Assembly (NCBI GenBank): GCA_963823675.1
Contig: CAWGMT010000012.1
Location: 992,001-1,056,000 of the forward strand
DNA: 64,000 nucleotides
From: CAWGMT01 sp963823675
Lineage (GTDB): Bacteria > Planctomycetota > Planctomycetia > Isosphaerales > Isosphaeraceae
Direction: 5' to 3'
The notes below the pieces were generated by a model, which was given only the letters and a program-made list of their open reading frames with translations, was not told the DNA's origin and searched no databases. The position numbers and the translations under genes are program-made. Shown in pieces: positions 20,289 to 30,214 of the stretch (within the stretch, counting starts at the first letter, position 1; every line of letters starts with the position of its first letter).

Positions 20289-21257
20289 ATGCCTTTATTA
20301 CTCAGATTCGTCCTGATCGCACCGGCTCTCGCACTGGCTTCCGTCAGCCTGCGCACAAGAGAAAAAGCCCGACTTCAAAGCCCCCGATGATGTCGTCTTC
20401 CGCACGGACCACATCATGAGCGAAGGCACTCGGATGGCCGCGGAAGTCTTCGCTCCCAAGAACCCCAGGGGCGAGAAGCTCCCCACGATTGTCATGAGCC
20501 ACGGCTGGGGCGGCACCGCGGCCGGTCTTCGCCCCGACGCCGTTGCATTCGCCAGGGCCGGATACCTGGTGGTCGCCTTCGACTATCGCGGCTGGGGCAA
20601 GAGCGACTCGCGGCTGATCTTGGCCGACAAGACGCTCGAGAAGAAAGACGGCAAGCTGATTGCCGAGGTCAGGGAGGTGCGCGAGGTGGTCGACCCGATC
20701 GACCAGACGACGGACATCATGAACGCGATCCACTGGGTTGTCGGCGAGAAACTATGCGACGGCGAGCGCATCGGCCTGTGGGGGTCGTCTTACTCGGGCG
20801 GCCACGTCGTCTACGTCGCGGCCCGCGACCCGCGGGTCAAGGCGTTCGTTAGCCAGGTCGGCGTCGATGGACTCGCGCTGGGCCATCGCGAACCCTCAGA
20901 TGCGGGCCTACACCTTCGGACAGGCCACCGCGCGCACCCGCGGCAAGCTCGACTATCCGAAACCCGGCGCGAAGTTCGGCAGCTCTGACCGGCGCGCCGG
21001 TGATCGAGAAGCTGGCGGTTTACGCCCCCATCGAAGACATCGGCCGGTGCAAGGACTGCGCCAAGCTGTTCATTATCGCCGAGAACGAGGACTTGTTCGA
21101 CAACAAGGAGCACGCGATCCTGGCCTACCAGCGGGCCAGCGGAGTCAAGAAACTTGTGACCGTCAAAGGAATCAAGCACTACGGCATCTACAACGAGGCT
21201 CGTGGCCAGGCGCAGAAAGAAGCGATTGCCTGGTTCGACGAGCATCTGAAGCGGTAG
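20289..21257 (+). CDS. Secreted alpha/beta hydrolase, peptidase S15/dienelactone-hydrolase-like (several frameshifts)
   Basis: A signal-like start (MPLLLRFVLIAPALALA) leads into PDFKAPDDVVFRTDHIMSEG, then IVMSHGWGGTA, FDYRGWGKSD and the nucleophile elbow GLWGSSYSGG. The C-terminal piece from 21000 carries IIAENEDLFDNKEHA and IKHYGIY, supplying the Asp and His positions. The frame is broken near 20340, 20870 and 20985. Corrected length is about 322 residues. The fold and nucleophile are clear; the substrate is unknown. Confidence 0.75.
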
Positions 21258-21287
21258 GTCAATGGTTGCACCAAGGAGGAGATTTCA

Positions 21288-21761
21288 ATGCCAGTGAATA
21301 CAGCCAAGGTCGAAGGTCGTCGCCAGCTCGATTACGCGTCGTTCGAAGAGTTGCTCGCCGACGCCGAGCGGCTGAGCTCCGGTCCGGTGAAGGCGCTCGG
21401 AAACTGGTCGGCGGGCCAGATCTTCCGGCACCTAGCGAACGTTTACAACCAGTCGATCGACGGATTCACGATGACCCTTCCCTGGTACTTCCGCTTGATG
21501 GGGAAGATGATGCGGAAAAAGCTGATCGCCGGTCCCATGCCCCCGGGCTTTAAATTGCCACCCGACGGCGCCAAGACTTTGGCACCCGGGCCAACACCCA
21601 CCGCAGAAGGCCTGGCTGATCTGCGCACGGCCGTCGAGCGCCTGGAACGAGAGCCCCGTCGTGCCATCCACCCGATGTTCGGCGAATTAGACAAGGAACA
21701 GTGGAACAAGATCCACCTCAAGCACGCGAGTCTCCACATGAGTTTCCTCGCACCGGAGTGA
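21288..21761 (+). CDS. DUF1569-family protein
   Basis: AAGGAGG stands ahead of the ATG. The 157-residue product has the DUF1569 pattern LGNWSAGQIFRHLANVYNQSIDG and a His-containing C-terminus KIHLKHASLHMSFL, related to the DinB-like metal-binding bundle. It follows the hydrolase gene by 30 bases on the same strand. Function unknown. Confidence 0.8.
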   Translation: MPVNTAKVEGRRQLDYASFEELLADAERLSSGPVKALGNWSAGQIFRHLANVYNQSIDGFTMTLPWYFRLMGKMMRKKLIAGPMPPGFKLPPDGAKTLAPGPTPTAEGLADLRTAVERLEREPRRAIHPMFGELDKEQWNKIHLKHASLHMSFLAPE

Positions 21762-21820
21762 GTGAACAACGGCGAGTAGATACTTCCTCGCCAACATCTC
21801 CGTACGATGCGCGCATCTCC

Positions 21821-21902
21821 GGATCGCCGGACGGAGCCGGCTCCTACAAAAACCACTCGCTGATGCGCCGCGTCCCGGTAGGAGGGGGCTCTGTCCCCCG
21901 AT
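21821..21902. repeat. REP-like doublet in inverted orientation
   Basis: The left half (21821-21848) reads GGATCGCCGGACGG then AGCCGGCTCCTACA; the right half (21878-21902) reads GTAGGAGGGGGCTC then TGTCCCCCGAT. The two units face each other across about 30 bases. The same doublet recurs at 36582-36661, and single units occur at 25518-25603. Each unit can fold as a short GC-rich hairpin, like REP elements of other bacteria. Confidence 0.75.
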
Positions 21903-21976
21903 CTCTCGCTTGCGGCTATGCCGCCTTGGGTGCGTACTGGAGAACAGCACAACCGTCGGATCGAGGGCACGAGCCA

Positions 21977-23871
21977 ATGGCACCGGAAGCGCGCGATCGA
22001 AAACCGGCAAAAGTCGAAGCCGACGTGCGCCGGTTGCTGGGGCGATCGATCAGCGACGACCAGGTCCGCGCCGAGTTCGAGGAGATCGCCCGGCAATGGG
22101 CGTTTTCGGGGCTGACCTGGCTGTGGGGCCCGGAGCTCTATCGCCGCAACCGCGTGCTGTTCCGGCCGTTTATCCTGGCGCATTTCGGCACGATGCAGTT
22201 TCTCAAGCCGCAATCGTGGCAGTGGGAGGGCGTGGCGTGGACGGGAACGGTGGGCGAGGCCCTCGACCAATGGCTGGCCGAGGTCGACCGCAATGACGAC
22301 GTGGATCTCTTTCGCCGCCTTTACCAGTGGAAGCACCTCCAGGGAAGCCTGCTCCAGCGCAACGTGGCGCCGGTGCTCGCCGACCTGGTCCGCCGCTTCG
22401 AAACGGCCCCCACGGCTGCCACCCGCGCGGTCGTCCTGGACAAGTTCGAATTCTGGCTGGGTCTGGACGAGCCCGCGGCGGTCCGGCTTTACACGCACGA
22501 TCCCGCCAACGCGGCGCCCTACATCCTGCGGCACATTCCGTCGCGCTGGGGCTGGGGCGGCGAACAGCGCGTGCTCTGGGATTCGCTCTTCGACCTGGCG
22601 AGGAAGCGCGGCGACCATTCCTTCGCGATGCGGCTCTACCGCCGGCAAGTTCCCCTGGATCGCTGGGAGGCCGATGCAAGCGCGCTTTGCCATTCCACAA
22701 AAGACGCGGCCAGCCTGTGCGCCCGGCTCGACGAGCAGCACCCGGAAGGGTGGGGCCTCGAGCTCGGCGCGAAGGTTTTCCGTCTGGTGGAATCGCGCGG
22801 GCGCGACATCGTGCCCTATGTGCTCAAGCACCTCAAGGACATCTGGCCGCGGTGGTTCGCCCAGGACGGATACGCCAAGCTGCTCGACCGGTCTTACGCC
22901 GAGGGCTGGTGGGACCTGTGGTCAGGGCTATTGCGCGTTGCGCCAAGCCCGAGGACTGGAACAAGGTCGTCCGCCAGTTGGTCGCCGACCGCACGCTGCC
23001 CGAGGCCGAGATCAAGCGGCGCTTGCTGCTCTTGACCGGCGTCGGCCGTGAGTGGAACTTCGGCGGGTTCAGCATGGCCCAGGTTCAACAGCTCGATGAC
23101 GAGACCGCGCTGGCCCTGTACGCGCGATTCCCCGATCTGGTGCGCGGGCCGTTCAAGCTGCACCTGCAAACCGGTTTCCGGACGTCATTTCCCAAACTCA
23201 TTCGCCGCGTGGTCGGCAACGATGATGAGACCCTCGTGGACTTTCTGGCCAGCCGCGTGATCAACCGGAGCAAGGTGTACTGGGAGCAGGGCAAGCCGCT
23301 CGAGGACCTCGTGCCCCTGGCCGAATACTTCGAATTGCTCCGGGATCGCGACCCTGCTCTCTTCGCCAGCCGGGCCGCCAATGTTCTCACCCAGGTCCCG
23401 GCGTACACGATTCTGCGATACGATCAGACGATTCGCGAAAATCGCCTGGCGCGACTGTTACTGGAACGGTCGCTGGAGGGCTTCTTGAGCGACCCCAGGG
23501 CGCTCTGCGACCTGATCGAAGCCTCGGAAATCCATGTGCAGCATCTGGCTTATCGCGTGCTCGGGCTCGATGACGACCAAGCCCGCGCGGCGGCGGCCGC
23601 CAATCTCGACATCCTGATCGGCACGTTGCTGCGCCCGCTGCAACGAAGGACGCGCCTGGCCGCATTCGGGGCCCTTGCCAACGCCTGCACGTCGGTGACC
23701 TACGCGCGCCGCATTCTCGGGCGAGCTCGCGACGCACTGGCTCTGCCCGATCAGAAATATCCCAAGGAGCAACTGCTCGGGCTGATCGGGACGATCCTCC
23801 ACCGCTGGCCCGAGCTGAGGTCGACGAACGAGGCGCCTGTCATCTACCGGCGCAAGGAGGCGGTGGCATGA
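21977..23871 (+). CDS. Large uncharacterised protein coupled to a SWIM-domain gene (one frameshift)
   Basis: About 631 residues after joining two frames near 22935, where one base seems missing in GCGCGTTGC. The protein is mostly helical-looking, with WLWGPELYRRNRVLFRPFILAHFG near the N-terminus and repeated Leu/Ala/Arg-rich segments later, as in HEAT-like scaffolds. The last codons overlap the start of the SWIM gene by four bases (ATGA), so the two are translated together. ATG 21977 is the first start in frame with the conserved part. I do not recognise the family. Confidence 0.65.
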
Positions 23872-25440
23872 TCCCGGTCATGGTGGATTATGCTTCGCCG
23901 AGCGTCTTCGAATCGACCCGCGATGCCGCGATCGTCGGCCTGGCCGCCAACGCGCGCCGGCCGGTGCGGTTCCACGGCCGCGTCGCCCAGAATCTCTTCC
24001 CCCTCCGAATCGCCCTCCGCGCCCTGGGCGAGGTCATCTGGTCCGACGATGCGTGGTACGGCGGCGGAGCGCTCCTGGATCCGGTCGTGACGGTGCATCC
24101 CGACCGGCTCTTCTTCGAGGCATTCAGCCAGGACCAGAGCGCTTACGGCCTGTTGATCGTCGATCCGGCGATTTTCGAGACCGAGGGCGATTTGCGCACG
24201 GGCACGACCAATGTGGATTTCACGGCGTGGCTCTGGGCTGCGCTGGGCGAGATGCGGTCCAGCCGGCAGACCTGGTTTCGCGTGGAGGCGGGCGGGTTCG
24301 AGGTGCGCACCGTGGGCGCGGGCGGGCGATTCGAACAGAAAGTGGAGCTGCCCGATGCCTGGGTGCGCGGGTTTCTTCAATTGCAAGGCGCAATGGCCCT
24401 GCCCGGGACGCGGGTGCACTGCCGGCCGGTCGATCTGCTCGCCGCCATTCGCTTCCTGCGGTTCACCAAAGCGCGAGTTTCGCCGCGGGCCTTGCGCTAC
24501 GAGTTCGAGCCGGACCGGCCGGTAAGCCTGGTGCTCGAGCCGTGGGAGCATCCGATCACGCTGCGAGACGCCGACCACCATTACACCGAGCCGCGCACCA
24601 TTCGCACCTGGGGCCGGCGGCGGCTGCGGTTGATCGAGCCGCTCTTGCCTTTCGCGGAATCGGTGGAGATCTACCTGAAGGGCCGGGCACTGCCGAGCTT
24701 TTACGCCGTCAAGCTCCCCGGCATGACCTTCGTGCTGGGCCTCACGGGCTGGACCAGCCAGAGGTGGACCGAGACCGCAAGCTTCGATCTGTTGACCAGC
24801 GGCGGCGCCGAAGATTCGGGTCAGGTAAAGCGCGCCGGCGACTGGTTGGCCGCGCGGTACGTCGCGGCCGAGGACGAGCTCAGCGCGGCGCTGGGAATCA
24901 CCAAGGAACTGGCCGCGCGCCTCCTGGAGCGGCTGTGCAAGCAGGGCAAAGCCGTCTACGACGTCGAATCGCGCCGCTTCCGGTACCGTGAGCTGTTCGA
25001 GGTGCCGATCGACGAAGCGCAACTTTACCCGCCGGACGTGCGCCGGGAGCGGGTGCAGGCGTTGCTCGGCCAGGGACGCGTCAACGTGAAGTCGGCCGTG
25101 CCGCGCGAGACCGTGAAAACCAAGAAGCTCAAAACGCCCTATGGAACCATTACACGGCAGGTGATCTACCGCGACTGGCAGATCTCGGGCTCGGCCGGGG
25201 ACCAGATTGCCGTCGAGATCGTGGTCAACGACGAGGGGCGGTTGTTATTCGGGACCTGCACTTGCACTTTTTCAAGGACAACTTGCTGAACAAGGGCCCA
25301 TGCGAGCACCTGGCGGCCCTGCTTGCGGCCAGCGCGCCTTGCGCAGGGACCTGCCGACTTCGGAACCGGCGCCCGAGGCCGGCGGACAAGCGAAGCCGAC
25401 CTCAAGCCAAGCCGCTGGAGAGGATACCGACATTGGCTAA
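23868..25440 (+). CDS. SWIM zinc-finger domain protein (frameshifted near its C-terminus)
   Basis: After some 450 residues without known motifs comes FGTCTC, then in a shifted frame HFFKDNLLNKGPCEHLAAL. Restoring one C near 25260 gives the SWIM zinc-finger pattern CxC...CxH (CTCHFF...CEH). A second shift near 25340 leads to a tail ending AAGEDTDIG at 25440. SWIM fingers bind nucleic acid or protein, and bacterial versions often sit beside ATPase or WGR genes. None of those is present here; the only partner is the coupled upstream gene. Confidence 0.75.
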
Positions 25441-25486
25441 CGCCGCAGATTCGCAGCCACGGGATCGGGCGGCAGAGCCCCTTCCT

Positions 25487-25605
25487 ACAGCGTCGCGGCG
25501 GATCAGCACGCGCATTTGTAGGAGCCGGCTCCATCCGGCGATCCCAAAGAGCGTCGCGGCGGATCAGCACGCGCATTTGTAGGAGCCGGGTCCGTCCGGC
25601 GATCC
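25487..25605. repeat. Tandem 60-bp repeat containing two REP-like units
   Basis: Two copies of about 60 bases follow each other, each with GCGTCGCGGCGGATCAGCAC, then CGCATTTGTAGGAGCCGG, then TCC and TCCGGCGATCC. The second copy differs at a few bases. The GTAGGAG...CCGGCGAT core is the same family as the doublets at 21.8 and 36.6 kb. The rest of 25441-25793 has no gene that I can support. Confidence 0.7.
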
Positions 25606-25793
25606 GAGGATGCGCGCGTCGTGCGGAGATGTTTGGCGGGAAGAATCCTACGCTTTTTCCGGGACTTCGCCCGGAAAAAGTGGCCCCTGCGGGGAAGCCG
25701 GCAGTCGGGAGACCTTCGGTCCGGCAGCGGGCGGGGTCAGGAGACCCACGCCCAACATCGACAACAAGTTGTCGATGCGCGGCACTGAAGGGC

Positions 25794-27044
25794 CTAAGGC
25801 GCATCACGCAGCGCCGACGCGGCTGCTTCCTGGAATGCCCGCCTGACTTCGGAAGCATCGGAGTTGGGAAAGTCGGCCCGCTGAACCATGAGGATGTAGA
25901 TTCGCTTCTTTTGCGGGTCGATCCACGCCTGCGTGCCGTACGCGCCTCCGTGACCGAATGATCCGGGCGAGAGCATGGCGGTCACGCCTTGCGGCTGGCG
26001 GATCACGCACCAGCCCAGCCCCCAGCCGTTTCCCTCGGTGAAACCGGTCTTGAGCTCGCCGGTTTGAATCGTGGTCATCAACTTCACCGACTCGGGTTTG
26101 AGGTAGCGCTTGCCGTCGAGCTCTCCGCCATTCAAGACCATCTGGCAAAACCGTGCGTAGTCAGGCGCCGTGGAGAAGAGCCCGCCGTTGGCCGCCGGGA
26201 AGCGGTCGCGACTGGTCGGTGCCTTGCCGTAAAGGATGAAGTTCTGCGTCGGCTCGAGCTCGCCCTTGCGAGTCCGGCGATACGGTGTCACAAGCCTTTC
26301 TAGCTGCTTGTCGGCGAGATAGAAGGTCGTGTCCTTCATTCCCAGGGGACCGAAGAGCCTTCTCTCGACAAATTCGTCAAAAGGCTCGCCCGAGGCAACT
26401 TCGACGATTCGCCCCGCTGTGTTGATCCCCGACTGGCAGTAGACCCACTTCGTGCCAGGCTCGAATGCAAGCGGCCTCGCGACATATAGCGGTATCAGTC
26501 CGGCCAGGTTCTTGATCCCGCGGGCCTCACCGGGCGAGACCTCGCCCATCCCGGATGTGTGCGTGAGCAGGTGGCGGATCAAGAGCGGCGCCTCCTTGCC
26601 GCCGGTGGTCTTGAGGCCCTTGAACTCCGGCAGGTACTTCTCGACCGGATCATCAACCGACAGCCTGCCCTCATCCTGAAGCATGAGAATGGCCGTGCCG
26701 GTGATCGGCTTGGTCATCGAGGCGATCCAGAAGATGCTGTCGCCGCGCATCGACTTGTGAGCCGCAATGTCCGCCTTTCCGATGGCGTCCAGGTGAACGA
26801 TCCGGTCGGGCGTCGCCACCAGAGTTACGGCGCCTGCGACTTCACGGTCCTCAACGAACGGGCGGAGCCGCTCGCTGATCGAGGAAATCGCAGCCTGCGT
26901 ATCACGCGGTGGGGAGTCCGGTCGAGCGCTCGTGGCGACAGCCGTTGCGAGCAGCGGCAGAGCGGCGATGGCCACGGTGCGGATTGAGACGGCACGGTTC
27001 GGCACGTTGTACACCTCTCTGTAATCGTTGCCTGAGGGTTCCAT
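25794..27044 (-). CDS. Serine hydrolase, class C beta-lactamase/penicillin-binding-like
   Basis: The 416-residue protein has a hydrophobic signal near residues 21-40, the nucleophile motif SMTK at 109-112, YCQ at 202-204 in place of YxN, and GHGGAYGT near residue 360 in the KTG position. This is the usual arrangement for the EstB/AmpH-like beta-lactamase superfamily. It is probably an exported esterase or peptidase rather than a resistance enzyme. It is divergent from the retron locus, and the shared 370-bp gap holds the palindromes and the RNA described below. Confidence 0.85.
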   Translation of the reverse strand: MEPSGNDYREVYNVPNRAVSIRTVAIAALPLLATAVATSARPDSPPRDTQAAISSISERLRPFVEDREVAGAVTLVATPDRIVHLDAIGKADIAAHKSMRGDSIFWIASMTKPITGTAILMLQDEGRLSVDDPVEKYLPEFKGLKTTGGKEAPLLIRHLLTHTSGMGEVSPGEARGIKNLAGLIPLYVARPLAFEPGTKWVYCQSGINTAGRIVEVASGEPFDEFVERRLFGPLGMKDTTFYLADKQLERLVTPYRRTRKGELEPTQNFILYGKAPTSRDRFPAANGGLFSTAPDYARFCQMVLNGGELDGKRYLKPESVKLMTTIQTGELKTGFTEGNGWGLGWCVIRQPQGVTAMLSPGSFGHGGAYGTQAWIDPQKKRIYILMVQRADFPNSDASEVRRAFQEAAASALRDAP

Positions 27045-27090
27045 GGTCGCCTGAAACTTCGCGCCGCGGCCGAGCCGCGCCAGCGTGAGC

Positions 27091-27235
27091 GTTTAACCCG
27101 GAGCCAACGGCGACGGCGTTCGCTTTTCCTGTCAGAACGGTCGCCGTCGGCTCATGGTTAACCCGGAGCCAACGGCGACGGCGTTCGCTTTTCCTGCCAG
27201 AACGGTCGCCGTCGCCGTTGGCCCGGGCATAACCA
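27091..27235. repeat. Tandem long palindromes upstream of the retron
   Basis: Two near-identical units of about 60-80 bases begin TTAACCCGGAGCCAACGGCG and share ACGGCGTTCGCTTTTCCTG. In the second, GGCGACGG/CCGTCGCC, GTTC/GAAC and the outer GCCAACGG/CCGTTGGC arms pair to give an imperfect stem of about 30 bp around a short loop. They could be REP-like elements. They lie just outside the inverted repeat taken here as the retron boundary. Confidence 0.7.
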
Positions 27236-27308
27236 GCGCCGGCTCCCAGGTTGACACATCGTGTCGGTTCTTGACAAGGAGCCACCTCGGGCCGATAACA
27301 AGATCAGA

Positions 27309-27451
27309 GGCCCGGCGGGGTCGCAACCAGCCGAGAATGCCGCGGTGTTTCGCCGCGGCGGCAAATTAGCGGCATGACATCGCCACGGTTCCCACGTACG
27401 AAACGTGGGAGGCCATGAGTCCAGAGCCTTGCAAGTGGTTGCCGCCGGGCC
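27309..27451 (+). ncRNA. Candidate retron msr-msd RNA locus
   Basis: The outer arms pair: GGCCCGGCGG (27309-27318) with CCGCCGGGCC (27442-27451), and CAACCA (27324-27329) with TGGTTG (27436-27441), a 16-bp closing stem with a five-base bulge, as expected of a1/a2. Just inside the left arm is AGC (27329-27331); the G at 27330 would be the branch guanosine. Two hairpins follow: GCCGCGG/CCGCGGC at 27339-27359 and TCCCACGT/ACGTGGGA at 27390-27410, the latter extendable to 27384-27417. The locus ends 56 bases before the reverse transcriptase start. Structure is seen; the role is inferred. Confidence 0.6.
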
Positions 27452-27507
27452 TTTCCTTTGCCTTTGCTTTCCCTTCGTGTCTCCGCAGCGTCGCTCTCGA
27501 GTCGCCG

Positions 27508-28812
27508 ATGGCTTTCTGGACCTGGCTCTGGCAACGCTTCGTCAAGAAGCCCGTCACGCGCGACGTGGTGCGTCTCGAGTCGTCCGGGTCGGACGTGGAC
27601 ATTGTCACCGAGGTCGTGGATACCTCCGGCGGGCCTCTCAAAGCCGGCCACCGCCGCCGCGCGACCCGCGATCCGCGGCTCTTGCCCAAGAAAAAGCCGG
27701 CGCTCTCGGTCTACCGGCACCATGGCAAGCGCACGAAGGTGATGGAAGCCGGCCTGGCGAACCGGCTTTTCTCGGCCAGCATGCGGACCCGCAACCGCGA
27801 GATTCGCGACCTGCTTGCCGACCTGGAGCAACTGGGCCGCTACGGCCTGCCGGTCTGGCGCAACGAGGAGGAGCTGGCCGCGGCACTCGGGCTCTCGGTC
27901 GGGCGGCTGCGATACTTCTCGATCCACCGGATGCGAGAGCGGGCCTGCCACTACGTGACCTTTGCCATCCCCAAGCGCAAGGGCGGCGAGCGCCTGATCA
28001 TGGCGCCGAAGCGAGAGCTCAAGAAGATCCAGCGCCAGCTCCTCCACCTGCTTGTCGGCCGGCTGCCGAGGAGCCCCCAGGCCCACGGGTTTGTGCTCGA
28101 TCGCTCGGTGCGGACCAATGCCGAGCCCCACCGCGGCCGCCGTGTTCTCTTGCAGCTCGACCTGGCCGATTTTTTTCCGAGCGTCCATGTGGGCCGCGTC
28201 TGCGGCTTCCTGGTCTCCCTGGGCTACGGCTATACGGTCGCACAGACCTTGGCCATCTTGATGACCGAAGCCGAGCGCCAGCGGGTCGATATCGACGGGC
28301 AGGTTTATTTCGTGCCAGTCTCATCGCGTTACTGCGTGCAAGGTGCCCCGACGAGCCCCGGCCTGTGCAATGCCCTGCTCTTGCGACTGGACCGGCGCTT
28401 GAGCGGACTGGCGCGGCAATTTGGCTTTACCTACACGCGCTACGCCGACGATCTGACCTTCTCGGGCGACGACCTGGATGCGGTCCACAAGCTCCGCGCG
28501 GCCGCCGAGTTCATCGTGCGCGACGAGGGCTTCCAGGTCAATCGCGCCAAGACGAGAATCAGCCGCCGCTCGGTGCGCCAGGTTGTCACGGGCGTCGTGG
28601 TCAACGACGTCGTGGGCCTCTCCCGCCAGGAGCGCCGCCGCCTGCGGGCTGCCATCCACCAGCTTGGACGCGCGACGGACCCCGCGCGGCGTGAGGAAAT
28701 CGAGGCTCGATTACGCGGCAAGCTGGCGTATCTGCATATGCTCAACCCGGCCCAGGCGGCCAAGCTCATGGCGCGATTGCCGGGATCAACAGGTCCCGCC
28801 TCGGCCCCTTAG
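27508..28812 (+). CDS. Retron reverse transcriptase, myxobacterial Mx162-like group
   Basis: With ATG 27508 the protein has 434 residues. The polymerase motifs are intact: LQLDLADFF (motif A, D218), QGAPTSPG (residues 278-285) and YADD (312-315). Retron hallmarks are present: NAEPH at 204-208 fits NAxxH of region X, and VTG at 360-362 fits region Y. The 130-residue N-terminal extension and overall sequence resemble retron RTs of myxobacteria such as Mx162. An upstream ATG (27415) would lie inside the structured RNA, so 27508 is preferred. No effector gene is attached. Confidence 0.9.
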   Translation: MAFWTWLWQRFVKKPVTRDVVRLESSGSDVDIVTEVVDTSGGPLKAGHRRRATRDPRLLPKKKPALSVYRHHGKRTKVMEAGLANRLFSASMRTRNREIRDLLADLEQLGRYGLPVWRNEEELAAALGLSVGRLRYFSIHRMRERACHYVTFAIPKRKGGERLIMAPKRELKKIQRQLLHLLVGRLPRSPQAHGFVLDRSVRTNAEPHRGRRVLLQLDLADFFPSVHVGRVCGFLVSLGYGYTVAQTLAILMTEAERQRVDIDGQVYFVPVSSRYCVQGAPTSPGLCNALLLRLDRRLSGLARQFGFTYTRYADDLTFSGDDLDAVHKLRAAAEFIVRDEGFQVNRAKTRISRRSVRQVVTGVVVNDVVGLSRQERRRLRAAIHQLGRATDPARREEIEARLRGKLAYLHMLNPAQAAKLMARLPGSTGPASAP

Positions 28813-29175
28813 CGGCCGCTCTGCGGTCTCTGGCTCCTGCTCCCATGGCGCTGGCCAAAATATCTGTCGCCTTTCGCCGAGCCAAAAACGACTTTTCCGG
28901 GAGCCGATTCGCGTCCCGATCCTCGGGAGAGCGCTGGGGTGAGCGGCCAGTTGTTTGATCGGCCAGTGGACCACCTCCGACAAGGACGGTAAGGTATACA
29001 ACGTAACCACGATGAAGCCGAAGGCGAAGTGACCAGCAGCTTGGTACGAACCCCGATCCACGCGCATCAGAACCGCAACGGCACGTCGCGGATTTCGCGA
29101 TGATCCGGCTCGGGAACCCGCCCATGAGTTCAGGTAGCTCGTTGCCCGAACGGACTCGTCTTCAGGAGGCACGAG
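28813..29175. other. Intergenic stretch downstream of the retron
   Basis: These 363 bases hold no gene with a convincing start or motif on either strand. A purine-rich ribosome site (AGGAGG) for the next gene ends it. No strong terminator hairpin followed by T is seen. Confidence 0.4.
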
Positions 29176-29559
29176 ATGCCCAAGTCCAAAGCTAACGTCA
29201 AGGAGGTCAATTGGCTCCCCGAACCGGAGCACCATGACTACGCCGCAGCCGAGTCTTACCTCACACTTCTGTTTAATCCGAGCCGCGTCACGGAGCTGGT
29301 TTCCAAGCTTAGGTCGGAGCCTGTCGAAAAGTTCATGGCGAAGGACATATTTCGAGCATCTCGACTTTCGTTGCTGGGAGTGAGCAATCTTCACGTGGAG
29401 AAGGATCGGAAGAAAATCAGGAAGGGAATGGCTCTATCCCCGCTGCTCTTGGTACGGGACGAGCAGATCGGAACTGTGGTCATCGCAGACGGTTATCATC
29501 GCCTTTGCGCGATCTACGAATTCGATGAAGATGCATGGATTTACTGCAAGATCGTCTGA
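29176..29559 (+). CDS. ParB-like small hypothetical protein
   Basis: AGGAGG lies seven bases before the ATG. The 127-residue product contains SRLSLLGVSNLHVEKDRKKI, then MALSPLLLVRD and VVIADGYHRLCAIY. The last two segments resemble the ParB/sulfiredoxin-like fold, where an (A/V)DGxHR-type loop binds nucleotide. It may be an independent gene rather than a retron partner, since 363 bases separate them. Confidence 0.6.
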   Translation: MPKSKANVKEVNWLPEPEHHDYAAAESYLTLLFNPSRVTELVSKLRSEPVEKFMAKDIFRASRLSLLGVSNLHVEKDRKKIRKGMALSPLLLVRDEQIGTVVIADGYHRLCAIYEFDEDAWIYCKIV

Positions 29560-29716
29560 CTTCGGGGGGCAAGGGCACGGGCGGTGCCTGTTAAAGAGGC
29601 TTCGGGCGGATACCAAGAAACTACGCGTTACGATGTCGATTTCGAGAGTGTCGTGACGACGTACTCATGGTCGCGATTCTTGCCCGTTGTAGTCTCGACC
29701 GAAACGGAGATAACCC

Positions 29717-30214
29717 ATGCGTCCGAAGTCCAAGATTTCGCCATGTTTGTGGTTTGACCAAGAAGCCGAGGAAGCCGCCGGGTTCTACACGGCGATCTTC
29801 CCGAATTCCAGGATCGTCGGCATCACGCGCTACAAGGACGCCGGGCGTGAGGTCCACGGAAAACCCGCGGGAACTGTCATGACCGTGTCGTTTGAACTGG
29901 ACGGTCAGCCGTTCACGGCGCTCAATGGCGGCCCCCACTTCAAGTTCAATGAGGCCATTTCTTTCCAGGTCGATTGCGAGACGCAGGAGGAAGTGGACTA
30001 CTACTGGGAAAAGCTCGGCTCCGGCGGGGATGAGAAAGCCCAACAGTGCGGCTGGCTCAAGGACAAATACGGTGTTTCCTGGCAGGTTGTACCCACCGTC
30101 TTGGGAGCGCTTCTTAATGACCCCGATCCCGAGAAGTCGCGACGCGCGATGGACGCGATGCTTCAAATGAAAAAGCTCGACATCGCGGAGTTGCAGGGGG
30201 CGCGCGGGGAGTAG
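29717..30214 (+). CDS. VOC-superfamily protein (PhnB-like, 3-demethylubiquinone methyltransferase-type fold)
   Basis: The 165-residue protein begins KISPCLWFDQEAEEAAGFYTAIFPNSRI and has LDGQPFTALNGGPHFKFNEAISFQVDC and a GWLKDKYGVSWQVVP motif, all typical of PhnB-like VOC proteins. GGAG stands ahead of the ATG. These proteins form dimers with a metal- or ligand-binding cavity; no specific substrate can be given. Confidence 0.9.
   Translation: MRPKSKISPCLWFDQEAEEAAGFYTAIFPNSRIVGITRYKDAGREVHGKPAGTVMTVSFELDGQPFTALNGGPHFKFNEAISFQVDCETQEEVDYYWEKLGSGGDEKAQQCGWLKDKYGVSWQVVPTVLGALLNDPDPEKSRRAMDAMLQMKKLDIAELQGARGE

Noticed and set aside
27091..27235. A CRISPR-like array
   Set aside because: Only two units, each a long palindrome, with no unique spacers of even length and no cas gene.
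27415..27507. An earlier ATG in frame with the reverse transcriptase, next to GGGAGG
   Set aside because: It lies inside the structured RNA bounded by the inverted repeat, and the residues it would add look unlike a protein domain. ATG 27508 fits better.
28786..29394. A leftward frame of 202 residues after the retron
   Set aside because: It overlaps the ParB-like gene with its good ribosome site and shows no family pattern.
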